A stretch of 64,000 nt of DNA from Cladopsammia gracilis (GCA_022457155.1 JAJGOT010000038.1:512501-576500), one strand, 5' to 3'; positions 32,171 to 44,421 are shown, counted from the first letter of the stretch. The notes: generated by a model not told the origin, from the sequence alone. Translations and numbers: made by a program.

Positions 32171-33663
32171 AATAAAGGAAATTAACGCGATTATTGATGT
32201 CTCTAAAGATATTTTGGCTGACAGTGTAGTACAAAAAAAAAAACGGATGTCGAGAACCGCTCTCCTGAAAGCAAAAATGAACTGGAAATATTGCAGATGG
32301 CAGTTTCTTTAAGGCTTTTACATTGTAAAAGGTTTGAAAAATAGTAACATATTCTCACTACTATTCTCAATACACATGAATATACAATGAGATATGCGAG
32401 GGTGAAAATGGTCACTGTCCACAAGTGTCGACAGCGGTACAGTCATATGCATTGAAGGCAGTGCATCGCGTCGTGCCTGGGGGTTGGGAGGGTGGGTCGC
32501 TGGCCACACTCTGAGATATTGTTCGACAAATGCACACAATACAAAGAATGGTGGTAATCTATTGTTATGGAAATATTCTTGCTTTATTTTCGGTACTGAG
32601 AATAGATAAATTAGAATACAAAGAAAACAAAAACAAACTGAACAAAAATACTTCCGGCCCGGAAGTGTTATACTCTGTAACACAACTATATTTTTAAGCT
32701 GTCAGGTCAACAGGCTGCTATTTCACGTCAATATTATAATGATAAAAAACATTAACACTTCGACCAACGTGCCAAACGATCGGTTGAGCATTTTGTTGTC
32801 AATTTATAGTTTTGAACTTCGAAGCTTCAGACTTAAAGTTTTAACCGCTGGCGTTCCATATCAAACTTTGTGTTCAATTTTTGGTAGACAATGGCACTGG
32901 ATTACCTTCCTTTTATGGGCATTTTAATTATTTGCAGCTTTCAGGCTCTTTTGTTTCTAGAACAAAGGTTTGAAAGAACCGACGCTTAGCCAATTTCCGA
33001 GCGCAAGATTTAAAATCTTCGTTGACCGCCAGATGTTGACAATATCATCCTTCAATATCATGACGAAATTATTGAATGACTGCAAAGGATAAGATAACAA
33101 AAGCTTCTTTCGTGTTATTTAAAAACACGATTGTTGCGCTATTACTGCTGTTACTTACCCAATTCAAACTAATCGATTTTAAGTTAAAATGATGTCTTCG
33201 CAAATATATTGCAGATTATAATTAGTCAATCTAAGAAACTGTAACAGGATTCTGAGGGAATTTAGTTACGAACCACTTTCAGTGCATTAGTTTCACTAGA
33301 GTATTCATAACTTGAACGCTTTCATGGCCAGTTGTGTATTGTTTTCTCATCTTTGTCTCTTAATCGTCAACAAACCATTAATTGACAAACTTACTTTCCA
33401 TGTAGAAGCGCGTGCCGCTAACCTTTGTCAGGTCTTGTGCGCAGCATGAATGAAGTTATAATGAAACCTATAACATGTTTTGAGCGCATCTGAGCGTCTT
33501 TGAAATTCGCGCTCAGTTGACACCATTGTTTTCTTGTTGTGATGGTCATTGAGCACTAATTATGCTTATGGGGTAAATGGTTACAGAGACGCGTGCACTT
33601 GACAACAATAATTTCGCTATTGTCACTTGACAACAACCATTTCGATCGTGTCATCAGAAGAAA
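32171..33663. other. non-coding 5' flank of RAG1-like gene
   Basis: No exon or repeat family recognised. It is the probable 5' flank and promoter region of the gene starting at 33664, but no promoter motif can be assigned. Confidence 0.35.
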
Positions 33664-36600
33664 ATGTTTTCCAAGTTTAAGATAGAGAAGGCGCCCTCCG
33701 TCCTCTACAAACGCGGACCGAGGCGTTTCGAGGTTGAGCAGTCTGTTATCTCTTTGCCGCTTCTTGAGGCGTACGACCAGCGTATTCACCATCTGCGCGC
33801 TGAGAATGAGCAGCTACGGGATGAAAAAAAGGAAGACGTGAAGATTATTAATTGCCAGGAGGCGGAATTGGCAGAGAGAAGAGCTGAAGTTTTCCAGCTT
33901 AGCCAGGAACTTCAGCTTCTAAGAGACGAAGTTGCCCAAAGTCGCCTTGCAGTTAACCCTGTAAAGAACACCGTGGAATTTAACGTCAGCCGCAAAAGCT
34001 ATTGGGACGTGGACAGGGCTGCTCGGTCTTTAAAGAGAAAAAAAATCAAAGACTACCTCCGAAATGCTACAGAGATTTTACCAGCAGAATTCAAACCAAT
34101 CGAGGTACGTATGAAATTTTCTTGGTAATTACTCAGTATTATATTTGCCTGTCGTTGTTCATTCCTTCCATGCTATCACCAAAGAATAAAACTTTTTTTT
34201 ATGCGGGCGATATAACGTGAGCACAAAACGGATAATCATTATTTATTTTGCGATTTTTTTGTTGATAAACGTAGTTTACCTGATTTTACTCGCGCAGACT
34301 TCTCTTATTTTCTTCCAACGCTACGTAAGCGTAAGTCTTAAGCTTGATTATTAAGATGCTCCGTTTTTTTTCACACAGAGTTTACTGCAATTATTGACTT
34401 TTGAAAAAAAAATACTGTTAATTCAAAACTCAAATAAATTTTTCTTTGCTTTCGATTTGCTTTGCCGCGAATAGTTTTTATGAAGAAGCTAGCCGCCATT
34501 TGATGTGTATCATACCATCGCTGTACTCAATCGCTGTTCAAGCTGAAAAGGTGAAGTATGTAGTGTGCCCACGGTATATCGATAACTTTCAGCGGGCTTT
34601 CAGTGAAAAACAAATGGCTGACAAAAAACATGGCGGCATTACATCCAGTCGCTGTTGTGCATATATGTATATTTCTAACATTTAATCCTCATCGCCACGT
34701 CTCTTTTCTTCTTGCCGACCCCGGATAATCATTATTTATTTTGCGAATTTTTTGTTGATAAACGTAGTTTACCTGATTTTACTCGCGCGGACGTCTCTTA
34801 TTTTCTTCCTAGGCTACGTAAGCGTAAGCGTAAGCTTAAGTCTTAAGATGCTCCGTTTTTTTTTACACAGGTTAAATTTGATGTAGGCGGCCGTGAGCTG
34901 GTGATCCCACTTTCTGACGACCAACATGACGGCGATGACGATGAGGGCTACACTCACGAGGTCGTACAAAGGATTTTGGCGGCGAAGGATGAAGGACTAG
35001 TAAGTGATAAAGCATATCACGAACTAAGGATGGCACTCCCTGAGAAGATTCGAAGTCAAGTCCCGCCACTGTCCGCAATATTACAGGAAAGGAGGTCACA
35101 AAATAAGGAAATCAAAGTAGTTCAAATCCCGGAGGTAAATAAATTGTTAGAGAACATGACCACTGATATCCCATCTATTGGGATTTGCTGAGCAAACCTT
35201 GTCATCAAAAGTTGAGGTAAGGGTGGGGATGGTCTAAAATGGTCTCCTGGGTTAGAAATTAAGCTTTTAAGTGGAGATGATGGGAAAATTTGACATTCAC
35301 TAGGTACTTATCAGCTCTAAGCTTCAAATTGGCAGAGCTCGAGTCTTTTGTTGACAAAATCATGGCCACATATTTGACCAAGGATGATTTCCGGGCATCA
35401 TAAGTGACACTTTCACACTATAAAATGAGACAAACTTAAAAAGAGCTGGGAATTTTTATCAAGCTAACTGGAATGCAATCCGCTTCAATCTTCTTTAATA
35501 ATGACCATTCACGACTCTAATTGTTGGCCTTTCTGTGTTCGTTTTTAGTGTTTTTACAGTTTTAAGCTGTCATTTGATATTTCAGTTGATTCAATGACCA
35601 ATAAATAATTGGTCAGTGCTGAAATTTCCTTAAATTGCATGATCTAGCCCCTTAAACTATGCACCAGTACTACTTAAGTTTATTATGATTTGTAGTGTTC
35701 AATACTTGTGTGACTGTGCTAAGTATAATACCAAATTATTGTTTTTTGGTTTTAAATTAATGCAGGCCAAACAAGCTGATGGTGCACGGAGGAGTGTTCG
35801 TGACGTTTTGCAGTATCTAAACGCAATACCAGAAGTTAAGGATGCAATCAAAAAAGATGGTTCAAAAATAAAACTCCGTTTTGCAGCTGATGGGAGACGG
35901 ACAAGCAAAAGGATTGGCACAGTTATGGCTGTGTTCAACATTCTGTGTGAAAATAAAGCTACATATGAATACCAGTATACTCTGGCACTGAACAATGGTA
36001 AGTGCAGAGATTCTAATATCTTAACATTTAAATTCCTGTCACATAAGGGAGGGCCTCCCAGAGGTTTTAGGGAACTAGGGAACATGGCCATTAATTTTGG
36101 GGGAACAAGGGATATCTCAAAATTACTTTTAGGGAACAATGATTATTTAGATTTTCAAGAAATGTTTACACTTCTTTATGGCAGAAAAGGTCAGAAGAAG
36201 GCCACTTGTTTCTCTTTTAACGCCCGCTGCAAGAGGAAAGAGGCCTGGGCGCAATTTTGTTCTTCAAAAAAGAACTGATGACGAGCTTTTGAGCGTGCGG
36301 TAACCTGGGAAATTGTGGGGAACATTTAAGAATATTTTTTTGGGGAACACGGGAACATGGATGAAATTTCAGGGAACAGGGGAATTTTGCATTGGTGCTC
36401 AAAATATATCACAGTCAGTGGATCGATCATGTCTAATATCATTCCATAGGTAAAGAAGACTATGACGGAATGAAAGCTTGCTTTGGGCATACCCTTCAAG
36501 AAATTGATGATTTAAAAGCAGAAGGAATATTAATCGATGGGGAACACTTTGATGTTGAGTGGTGAGTGTTGTCTTTACGGTTTAAAAAAAAATCACAGCT

Positions 36601-38836
36601 TTATTTAAGCTTGAATTTGTAGTTTTTTTTTTGTCTAGGCTCATTTTTTCCCGGCTGTCAATAATGAATGAGCACATACCCTCAGCAGCCAACAACATAT
36701 TTTTTTTTCACTTTTTGCGATTTGTGTGTAGGCCACTTCTTATAATCTGTTCAAAGCTTTTTTAGTAGCGCCACCCCGGATGTTATAAGAACCCTGAATT
36801 ATCGTAACAGGATACCATTGCAGCGACTTTGATTTCAGTTGGCCAATCCCAGAATGACATGAATTTTCTCTTTCTTTGGTGAAAAGTTGCCAGCAAGTAT
36901 GGTCAAAGTGCTGGCTACCACCGGCAGCCAGCTGCTATTTTGAAGCCTGGTTTTTGTTCTAAGATTTATTGATCATTCCTTTCTATTTTGAAGCCACAGA
37001 TGACTTAATCCTAATATTCTTGTTTTCATATTGGATTGAAAATGCTGATTTTAACAGACATTTAAAATCAGCTTCATGCATTTTAAACATAAACAATAAA
37101 TCCACAAGCCTAACAGCAAAATGCACTAGCCCGGGGTTATCGGACATCAAATTCTTTGTATGCTGATAGACTGACTAAATATTCTCTGACAACATACAAA
37201 AAAATGCATATCTACATTCAGACAGTGTATTATCAGAATCTTATATTATGTGAATCTTTTTCCAGTTGATGAATGGCCAATTGAGAGAAGGCTATCGGAT
37301 TGCACCAGGTTGTGCCAGCACTCCACCATGGCTGCAAGGAAAGGCTGCACAATGCCTCCGCTTCTTAACATCCCTTTTGAGTTTGTTGTGGTGGATACAT
37401 TACATTTATTTTTAAGAATAATGGGGCTGCTATTCCATCAGGTGAGCCTACATGTACAAGAATCAAAGTGCAGTCAACTCTCGACAAGAAACCAACCGTA
37501 CTTACAATGTGAACTGAAAACATCAGTAATTACATTTAATTTATTAAATGCATAATATTACTCCTACACTACATAAAATATATAAATGAATGACAAAACA
37601 AACACTTATTAATTTTGTGTTTTTTATTGTTTCAATATAGGTTGTTGAGGTTGTTGTCAACAATGATTGCCCAGACATTCTGACAAAAGAAATGGAGAGA
37701 ATTCAAGTGGAATTCACGTTTGATGAAGAATACAACAAACTGGCAGAAAAAACAGAAACAAAGTGGACAAGTCTAAATGGTACTTTAATAAGATAACAAT
37801 ATATCTGCATTTGTTGATAACATAGCTGGCTTGGCTGCGCAATCAATCACAATCAATTCCGCTGTATTTATCTAGTAAACAACATTCCTTTGATCAGTAA
37901 GTTATCACTAGCCACAAGATTAAGAAGTTGAAAAGTTAAACCCTGTTTTTTATTCATAATTCTTAGTGAATTCACACCTATTTATTAATATTTAAATTTT
38001 CTTTGATCATCAGGGAAAGAATTGCAAAAGGTTTTGGACAAACTCAATATTAAGAACGTTACGGAAGCTGTGGGCATTGAAGATGCAGAGGGCATAGACG
38101 ATCTGTGGAATGTAAGTTGCTTGCAAGCACAAGCTGTATCTACCCTTTGGTTATTGACTTCTTTGGAATTAACCTGCAAATATCAGGCATCGGTTTCATT
38201 GAACAATTCCCAATTATCCAGTAAAACTTTGGAGAAAAGGCTGCGAACGTTTTTTTATTTTCTGACAAGTAACAACCCTTTTTTGATACAGACAATAATG
38301 TGCAATTATCTGCATTTGCTTCTTGTTGTAGGGTTTTAAGACTTTGATGCGGGCACTACAGGCTAAAGAAAATAATCCTGACTACCTTGAGCCTCAGAGG
38401 TTCAAGACAAATGTGCGGGAGTGGGGAAAGCTCTTTCTTGAGATGTACTATGATGATGACATCACCCCCTACATTCACAGTACGTCAACAAAAATTTAAC
38501 TTTTAAAGTAATGATGATAATATTAAATAAACAAATACAGTGCATCTAGTTTTTATTATTAGCAGATAGATAGGCCTGAAAGTGATTGTAATTATATAAG
38601 CAGGAAGCTTTCAAGTGAAACTTTGTGGTATAAAAATAAATAAATTTAATTTTATTCTCTTTTCAGCATTTTTATATCATGTATCACAGTTTCTGGAGAT
38701 GCATGGTACTCTGATGCAGTTCAATTGCCAGCCCGTGGAAAAAAAGAACCACTGGCAATCCCAGGCATTTCATCGTGCATCGCAGAAAGGAGGAAAAAAA
38801 CTCAATACACTGTCCAGGTAAGCACCATCAAAAACC

Positions 38837-38881
<45 letters not shown>

Positions 38882-39192
38882 AATGCAACTAATTAAAGTA
38901 ATATCCATCTTGAATTTCAGCATTTGAACTTAATGATCAATGAATCATCACAACCCACTATGAACAAATGAGCTGGTGCATTTTTAGTAATGATAATAAT
39001 TATCTTTTTTGATAGGTCATGGAACAGGAAAACAGAATGATGTTCACCCGATGCCATGATCTAAAAAGAAAACGCAGAAGTTACAAGTCCAAAGTGCCTG
39101 CCAGTCCAGACAGCTCAGAGGAGGAAGAAGCTCCTGACAGCCAGATTGGGAGCATCAACACTTACAACCATCACGAGGAATTAGAGGGCTGA
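33664..39192 (+). CDS. multi-exon gene, RAG1/Transib-like DDE core layout
   Basis: Exons by consensus GT-AG and kept frame: 33664-34104, 34871-35134, 35766-35997, 36450-36561, 37266-37441, 37641-37779, 38014-38111, 38332-38479, 38667-38817 and 39016-39192. The N-terminus is coiled-coil. Exon 3 has LRFAADGRRTSKRIG (candidate first Asp) and YTLALNNG; exon 4 DYDGMKACFGHTLQEIDDLK. Exon 5 has VVDTLHLFLRI (second Asp, at the place of RAG1's DALH) and exon 9 YHVSQFLEMHG then PVEKKNHW (candidate Glu). This order and spacing resemble the RAG1/Transib catalytic core. Exons 4 and 5 do not join in frame. A decayed exon at about 36643-36735, reading toward AANN and HFC, may be the lost zinc-binding part. 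The last exon is acidic. Alternative: another DDE family such as Chapaev. Confidence 0.5.
34229..34377. repeat. duplicated intron/acceptor block, copy 1
   Basis: About 150 bases, including a pyrimidine tract and cacacag acceptor, are repeated at 34722-34870 with few changes. Only the second copy precedes the exon that continues the frame, so this one is a decoy acceptor. Confidence 0.75.
34722..34870. repeat. duplicated intron/acceptor block, copy 2
   Basis: Second copy, ending in the acceptor ttttacacag used by exon 2 at 34871. Confidence 0.75.
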
Positions 39193-39850
39193 AGCTTCAT
39201 CAAATACCAAAAACGGCTCCTTTAGGAGCCACCAAATTCGCAAAAGCAATGACCACTGTGCTATCTTTTAAACTTATGTTTAAAAATTACAAAGTTAATT
39301 TATACACAATGTTTATTATATCAACGTTTATTATAATAAACCCCTTCCTGGCTTGCAGGTGTATTGAAGGATAATCCCCTTGGTTTAACTTTCATACTTG
39401 GGTATTATCCTCCAATATACCAGCCACCCTGAGAAGAATAACTGTTTTTTATTAGAATAATTGCTTAGGTGAAAATCATAGCAACTATTGATTTTATTCA
39501 TTTTCATTTGATGCTTACTAAAATAACATCAAGAAATCACACAAACTAGTGTCAATACATGACCAACCAGAGTGCATGTATCTCCATAATCACCTGAACA
39601 GTTATAGTAATATGATATAAGTCCTCTAATTAAATACAGAAACTAGAAAAAAATTTAACCATTTTGATTTTCTTCTGGCACACAGGACACTTTTTTCTTT
39701 CATTCTTTGATCTTTTGACTTTGAATTTCTTATGTATGGATACAATGAATGTTTGAAATAGGACTTTGTGTTGAATTATATTCAGCTGGTAATTTCAAAC
39801 ATTACTTGCACATTTAATCTCTGATCTGTACTTCACTCAGCCCTATAAAC
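38930..39850. repeat. duplicated gene end, copy X
   Basis: This block covers the last intron, last exon, 3' flank and the end of a RING gene. Its intron start recurs at about 39850-39915 and the rest at about 58345-58880. The simplest reading is a tandem copy whose second unit was later split by the DIRS and Helitron insertions. Recognisable markers are agctggtgcatttttagtaa and gataggtcatggaaca. Confidence 0.7.
39655..39722 (-). pseudogene. RING finger fragment (truncated copy)
   Basis: The minus strand reads NERKKCPVCQKKIKMV, the last two cysteines of a RING finger, matching the intact copy at 58797-59000. The first zinc ligands are missing, so this copy is dead. Confidence 0.65.
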
Positions 39851-39918
39851 ATAACAACTCACTATGGATAAATGACTTGATAAGCTGGTGCATTTTTAGT
39901 AATAATAATAATAATCAT

Positions 39919-40104
39919 AATTCTATAGCATGTTGCACTCCGAATTCACTAATTGGTCTTGGCCTCAAATATATAGAAATACCAAAGTCATTAAAAGCGG
40001 AAATATGCAGCGCGAAAAAGTTTCCACAAAAGGTCATGCATACCATATATGGACCAGGCAATCCCATAAGCCTAGGCGCCAGCATCGAGCCGGCTGCCAT
40101 TTTC
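39919..40104. repeat. DIRS left inverted terminal repeat
   Basis: Begins AATTCTATAGCATG. The part from about 39945 to 40104 is the complement of 44605-44763. It includes CATACCATATATGGACCAGG. Confidence 0.85.
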
Positions 40105-40171
40105 ACTTTGCGAGTGCTTGGTTTGACCGCCCTTTATTCTGTACAAGCTTTTTGGGAGTTTTTTGGCTACA

Positions 40172-41406
40172 ATGGATGAAGAAATTGTGTCTTATCACGA
40201 GTCTACGGGCTTGGTAACTAATGAGGCTTCGCCTACATCCCCAAGGGGATCGTTGAATGGCGATTCTACGCTGGAAGGAGGCGAACTAACCGGCGCCTCG
40301 CAGGATCAGTTGGCCTTGCAAGAAACCCGTTTGTCAATGAACGGTTTCTCGCCTGCTTCGAACGAACAGCAAACCGGCCAAAAGAGATCCTACGCAGCTA
40401 GTCTGCTCAGCGTTGCAGCCCCTAGCTGCCTTTCTGACCAAGATAAGGAACCCTTGAGCAAAGTCGCTAAAGTTTCCGAAGGCGGTTCTACCGACCCTTT
40501 TGCCTCAGCCTTATTGGCGGCAAAAGAGGAGGCGAAGAAACACGCTTCTAACGTGACAGTAGTCGATGAAACTCCTCCGCCTTCTGGCTCTACAAATACT
40601 CGTTATTGTATGTGGAATATCGATACGGATCTCAAGGAAATCATTGATATTTATTTCCGATCGTGCATGGAGGACAAAGCTCATAACGAGCTCGTCAAAC
40701 AATTCCCAAAGCCCGACGTTCCTGCCCTCCATGTCCCAGAGCTTGATAAATGGCTTGTCCTTGTCCTTGTCTTCGCTGGGAACAGGATCTCCAAGTGACG
40801 GAAAGAAACTATATGGATGCAGCAGGTCAACTTTGCATCCTTCTCCAGCATTTGAAACGGGACCCTCAGGCTCTTCAGGTCGGTGAGGCAATCAACCTGG
40901 TTCTCAAAAGTCTCCGTTTGCTGGGACATGCTGTGGCTACAGTCAACAAACACAGACGCCAGGATATTGTTAAGTCCTCACATATTACTGACATAACTGA
41001 GCTTGGAAAACACTCTGATTCTATGCAAAAGTACCTCTTTGGTGAATCTAAAGCCAAAGAACTTAACTTTATTGGTGAATTGGCTGAGAAAGTTTCTAAA
41101 GCCATCCAGCCTCAAAGCAAGAAAAATCAGTTCAAAAAGAGATCTTTTAGAGGCAGTACTTCAACAACTATTCAAGGGCAGAATGATCAATCCTCTCGCC
41201 AAGCCCATTCGCCTTCCGGAAATCAAAGCAGTCAGAGCTTTAACAGGAAAAGGCCCTACGATAACAACCGGCCTTTTCGGAGGGCCCCCTCCCAAGGGAA
41301 GCCTTCCCTGGGAGGGGCGGACCGAAGGCTTGCGTTCGAACAGAAGTCCAACAAACAACCCACACAAGCTCCCAACAGGATCTACATGCAAGGAAAACAG
41401 AGGTAA
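40172..41406 (+). pseudogene. DIRS gag-like ORF1 with one frameshift
   Basis: From ATG 40172 (MDEEIVSYHE) the Ser/Thr-rich N-terminus leads to RYCMWNIDTDLKEIIDIYF and VPALHVPELDKWL. The frame then shifts by one base within a TTGTCC repeat at about 40757. The second part reads NYMDAAGQLCILLQHLKRDP and ends in a basic, Arg/Gln-rich tail likely to bind nucleic acid. Such gag-like proteins are usual in DIRS elements. One indel in a short repeat is the only lesion seen. Confidence 0.75.
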
Positions 41407-41543
41407 GCCTTCTCCATTCTCATTCACCTTCCCCCCTTCCCTTTGTCCACGTCAACTTAGAGGACATCCCCAGGGCGGGGAGGCTAAAGTATTTTCTCCA
41501 GAACTGGGAACTCCTAACATCAGACAAATGGACTATCAACACT

Positions 41544-43484
41544 GTGAGGGGTTACAAATTAGAGCTGACAGGGGTTCCCAGGCAGTCAAGGCTGCCCGCC
41601 CCACATCCTTTAAATGCCAGTCAGTTCGCCTTAGTAGAGGACGAGATTGCCAGCCTCTTAGACAAGAGAGCCATACGTCAAGTCCCCTACCACAGCAACC
41701 TCTTTTACAGCAACCTTTTCCTAGTGGAGAAAAAAGGGGGCGGGCAGCGTCCAGTGATAAACTTGTCCAAGCTAAACTCTTTTGTATGCCACCATCATTT
41801 CAAAATGGAGGACTTGAAGGTGGTTGCGGACATTCTTCGCCCATTCGACTTCATGTGCAAAATAGACCTCAAGGACGCATACTTTGCTGTCCCCATCCAC
41901 CGGGCACACCAAAAGCTTCTTTGCTTTCAATTCAAAAATGTAACTTACCAGTTCAAATGCCTACCTTTCGGTCTCACTTCAGCACCTCGGGTCTTCACAA
42001 AAGTGCTGAAGCCCCTGGTAGCCTATGTCAGGAGACTGGGTCTAAGGATTTGTATTTACATAGACGACATGCTAATCCTAAATTCTCAGAGGGAGGGAGC
42101 TATAAGAGATGCTCCTCTAATGATTTACCTGTTGGAGAATCTGGGGTTTGTTGTGAATATGGACAAATCTATTCTACTCCCTTCACAGGAAATGGAATTC
42201 CTAGGTGTATTGGTCAACTCCATAACCATGAGCCTTTCCCTCCTAGACAGCAAAGTTTTAAACCTCCAGAAGGAATGCAGAAGTCTTCTAAGTTCCAGGA
42301 GTGCTTCACAGTCCGATCTAGCACACTTAATTGGAAAAATGGTAGCAGCAAAGGCAGCTGTTTTCCAGGCTCCACTCCATTACAGAGCACTTCAACACCT
42401 GAAGAATTCCTTAGACCACCAGGGAGTTCCCCTCCATCAGAAGGTAATTCTAGACATAGAGGTTCGATTAGACCTAGATTGGTGGATAACCAACCTGCCT
42501 ACGGCCAACTCCAGGCCAGTGAAGCCCCTCCTTCCAAATATGCTTATCCAATCGGATGCTTCGGGGTCGGGTTGGGGGGCGGTGTGCAACGGGATCGGGA
42601 CAAGGGGAAACTGGTCTCTTCACGAATCCTCACTTCACATAAATTGCCTGGAGCTGCTGGCAGCCACCTATGCAATCAAGGCCTTCACCAAATCCCTGAA
42701 CAATGCCCATGTCCTAATACAAATGGACAACACATCAGCTATAGCTTATGTAAACAAAATGGGGGGAGCCAAGAGGAGTGTGTTAGACAAACATGCTCGT
42801 TCCCTCTGGGAGTGGTGCCCCGCAAGGAAGATCACTCTTCGAGCGGAGCACATCCCGGGTCGACTGAATGTTGTGGCAGATGCAGAGTCTCGAGCAAAAC
42901 CAGATGCAGCGGACTGGAAGCTCGATTCAAGAGTGTTCAAGGTTCTGAATCACAGTTTCGGTCCCTTTACGATAGACCTTTTTGCCAACAGGAACAACAC
43001 TCAGTTGGAGAGATTCTACAGTTATCTGCCAGATCCCCTAGCGGAACAGTTCGATGCCCTAGTTCAACCTTGGAGGGAGGAGAACGCTTACGCCTTCCCC
43101 CCTTTCAATTTGATCAGCAAATGCCTGAGGAAGATAGGCCTCGAAGGAGCAGCTCTGTTGATCATATGCCCAGTGTGGCCAGCCCAGGCGTGGTACCCCC
43201 ACCTTCTGCAGCTGCTCACAGACAATCCAGTTTTGCTTCCGTCCCACAGCGATCTGCTGTTAAACCCAATGGGGGACAGACATCCAATGATCACCAACAA
43301 CTCCCTGCCACTAGCAGGATGGAGAGTCTCAGGAGCCTCTCATCAGAGGGCATATCGAGAGAAGCTACAGATATTCTCCTCTCTGCCCAACGCAGATCAA
43401 CAAATGCTCAGTACAAGTCCTGTTGGGCTAAGTGGTGTAGCTGGAGTCGTCAACGACAAATTGATCCCTTTCGTCCAGCTGTGA
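41544..43484 (+). CDS. DIRS reverse transcriptase / RNase H
   Basis: An open frame of 646 residues. RT motifs: RPVINLSKLN, FMCKIDLKDAYFAVPI (motif A), FGLTSAPRVFTK (motif B), IYIDDMLIL (catalytic YIDD) and EFLGVLVNS. RNase H follows: IQSDASGSGWGA (Asp), INCLELLAATYA (Glu), IQMDNTSAIAYVNKMGG (Asp) and HIPGRLNVVADAESR (His/Asp). A further domain (FTIDLFANRNNTQLERF) is typical of DIRS elements, where it is described as methyltransferase-like. No ATG is near the 5' end of the frame, so translation probably uses reinitiation or frameshifting from ORF1. It overlaps the recombinase frame for about 165 bases. Confidence 0.9.
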   Translation: MRGYKLELTGVPRQSRLPAPHPLNASQFALVEDEIASLLDKRAIRQVPYHSNLFYSNLFLVEKKGGGQRPVINLSKLNSFVCHHHFKMEDLKVVADILRPFDFMCKIDLKDAYFAVPIHRAHQKLLCFQFKNVTYQFKCLPFGLTSAPRVFTKVLKPLVAYVRRLGLRICIYIDDMLILNSQREGAIRDAPLMIYLLENLGFVVNMDKSILLPSQEMEFLGVLVNSITMSLSLLDSKVLNLQKECRSLLSSRSASQSDLAHLIGKMVAAKAAVFQAPLHYRALQHLKNSLDHQGVPLHQKVILDIEVRLDLDWWITNLPTANSRPVKPLLPNMLIQSDASGSGWGAVCNGIGTRGNWSLHESSLHINCLELLAATYAIKAFTKSLNNAHVLIQMDNTSAIAYVNKMGGAKRSVLDKHARSLWEWCPARKITLRAEHIPGRLNVVADAESRAKPDAADWKLDSRVFKVLNHSFGPFTIDLFANRNNTQLERFYSYLPDPLAEQFDALVQPWREENAYAFPPFNLISKCLRKIGLEGAALLIICPVWPAQAWYPHLLQLLTDNPVLLPSHSDLLLNPMGDRHPMITNNSLPLAGWRVSGASHQRAYREKLQIFSSLPNADQQMLSTSPVGLSGVAGVVNDKLIPFVQL

Positions 43485-44287
43485 GTGATTTAGTTCACTT
43501 TCTCACTGAGTTGTTTGAGCAAGGTAAACAGTATTCTACAATTCATACTTATAGATCAGCTATTAGCTCCACAGTTCCACCCTTGGAAGGAACTCCCTTG
43601 GGTCAACACAAAATTGTGTGTAACTTTATGAAAGGGGTATTTAATAGGAGACCACCTAAACCCCGTTGCTCTGCCACTTGGGAGGTTTCTCTGGTTACTG
43701 ATCTATTTGAAAAGTGGCCAGATAACAGTATCTTAGATATCAAAAGTCTCTTGAGGAAGTGTGCAATGTTACTTGCTCTAACAAGTGCAAAGCGTCAGTC
43801 TGATTTACATGCCTTGGATTTGGCATTCATGCAATATTTACCAGAGGGTGTGGAGTTCAGGATTCCAGGGCTAACTAAGACCAGAGTTCCTGGAAAAGAT
43901 GTCACATTCTTTTTCCCAGCCCTTAAAGGCAATGTTCAGTTATGCCCAGTTGCCTGTCTGAAGGAATACATTAAGAAGACAGAAATTCACCGCAGCCATA
44001 GTGGTGTTAGTCAGCCCTTATTTTTAGCCACTCAGAGACCTTTTTCTCCCATTTCATCAACTTCCATAGGTAGATGGCTAAAGCTGACTCTACAAGATGC
44101 TGGGATTGACACCAGTGTCTTTAAGGCTCACTCAACAAGAGGCGCCTCTTCCTCTGCAGCAAGACAGTGTGGTGTATCAGTGAAAGATATCCTGACAGCA
44201 GCGGACTGGTCCCAGGAGACAACTTTCAATCGCTTTTATTACCGTCCTCGCCACTCTGTTTCCTTTGGCACAGCAGTCATTTCATAG
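43319..44287 (+). CDS. DIRS tyrosine recombinase
   Basis: Read from an internal ATG at 43319 in a frame different from the RT. The N-terminal core-binding part contains YKSCWAKWCSW and HTYRSAISST. The catalytic arginine is in TSAKRQSDLHAL. HSTRGASSSAA supplies HxxR, ADWSQETTFNRFYYR supplies the tryptophan and the tyrosine nucleophile. All residues expected of a DIRS/Ngaro-type YR are present. The enzyme integrates a circular DNA intermediate. The frame is open far upstream of 43319, but that part is only the shadow of the RT gene. Confidence 0.9.
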   Translation: MESLRSLSSEGISREATDILLSAQRRSTNAQYKSCWAKWCSWSRQRQIDPFRPAVSDLVHFLTELFEQGKQYSTIHTYRSAISSTVPPLEGTPLGQHKIVCNFMKGVFNRRPPKPRCSATWEVSLVTDLFEKWPDNSILDIKSLLRKCAMLLALTSAKRQSDLHALDLAFMQYLPEGVEFRIPGLTKTRVPGKDVTFFFPALKGNVQLCPVACLKEYIKKTEIHRSHSGVSQPLFLATQRPFSPISSTSIGRWLKLTLQDAGIDTSVFKAHSTRGASSSAARQCGVSVKDILTAADWSQETTFNRFYYRPRHSVSFGTAVIS

Positions 44288-44304
44288 TTCAGTTGCTTTC
44301 AACG

Positions 44305-44421
44305 AGACCAATTAGTGAATTCGGAGTGCAACATGCTATAGAATTGCAGATTGTGCTAGGCTACAAGGTAGCTGAAGTACAATCAGAATTCTATTATTGT
44401 TGCACGAAGAATTCACTAATT
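44305..44421. repeat. DIRS internal complementary region (ICR)
   Basis: The first half (44305-44344) is the complement of the left end of the element. The second half (44341-44421) is the complement of the right end. They meet at GAATT, marking the joint formed when the ends are circularised. Confidence 0.85.

Noticed and set aside
38836..38880. (TA)n tract as a functional site
   Set aside because: Simple repeat within an intron, like those at 19600 and 21760; no further support.
41003..43318. Long frame upstream of the DIRS recombinase as a separate protein
   Set aside because: It overlaps the ORF1 end and the RT-RNase H gene in another frame and has no domains; only its last 320 residues are real.
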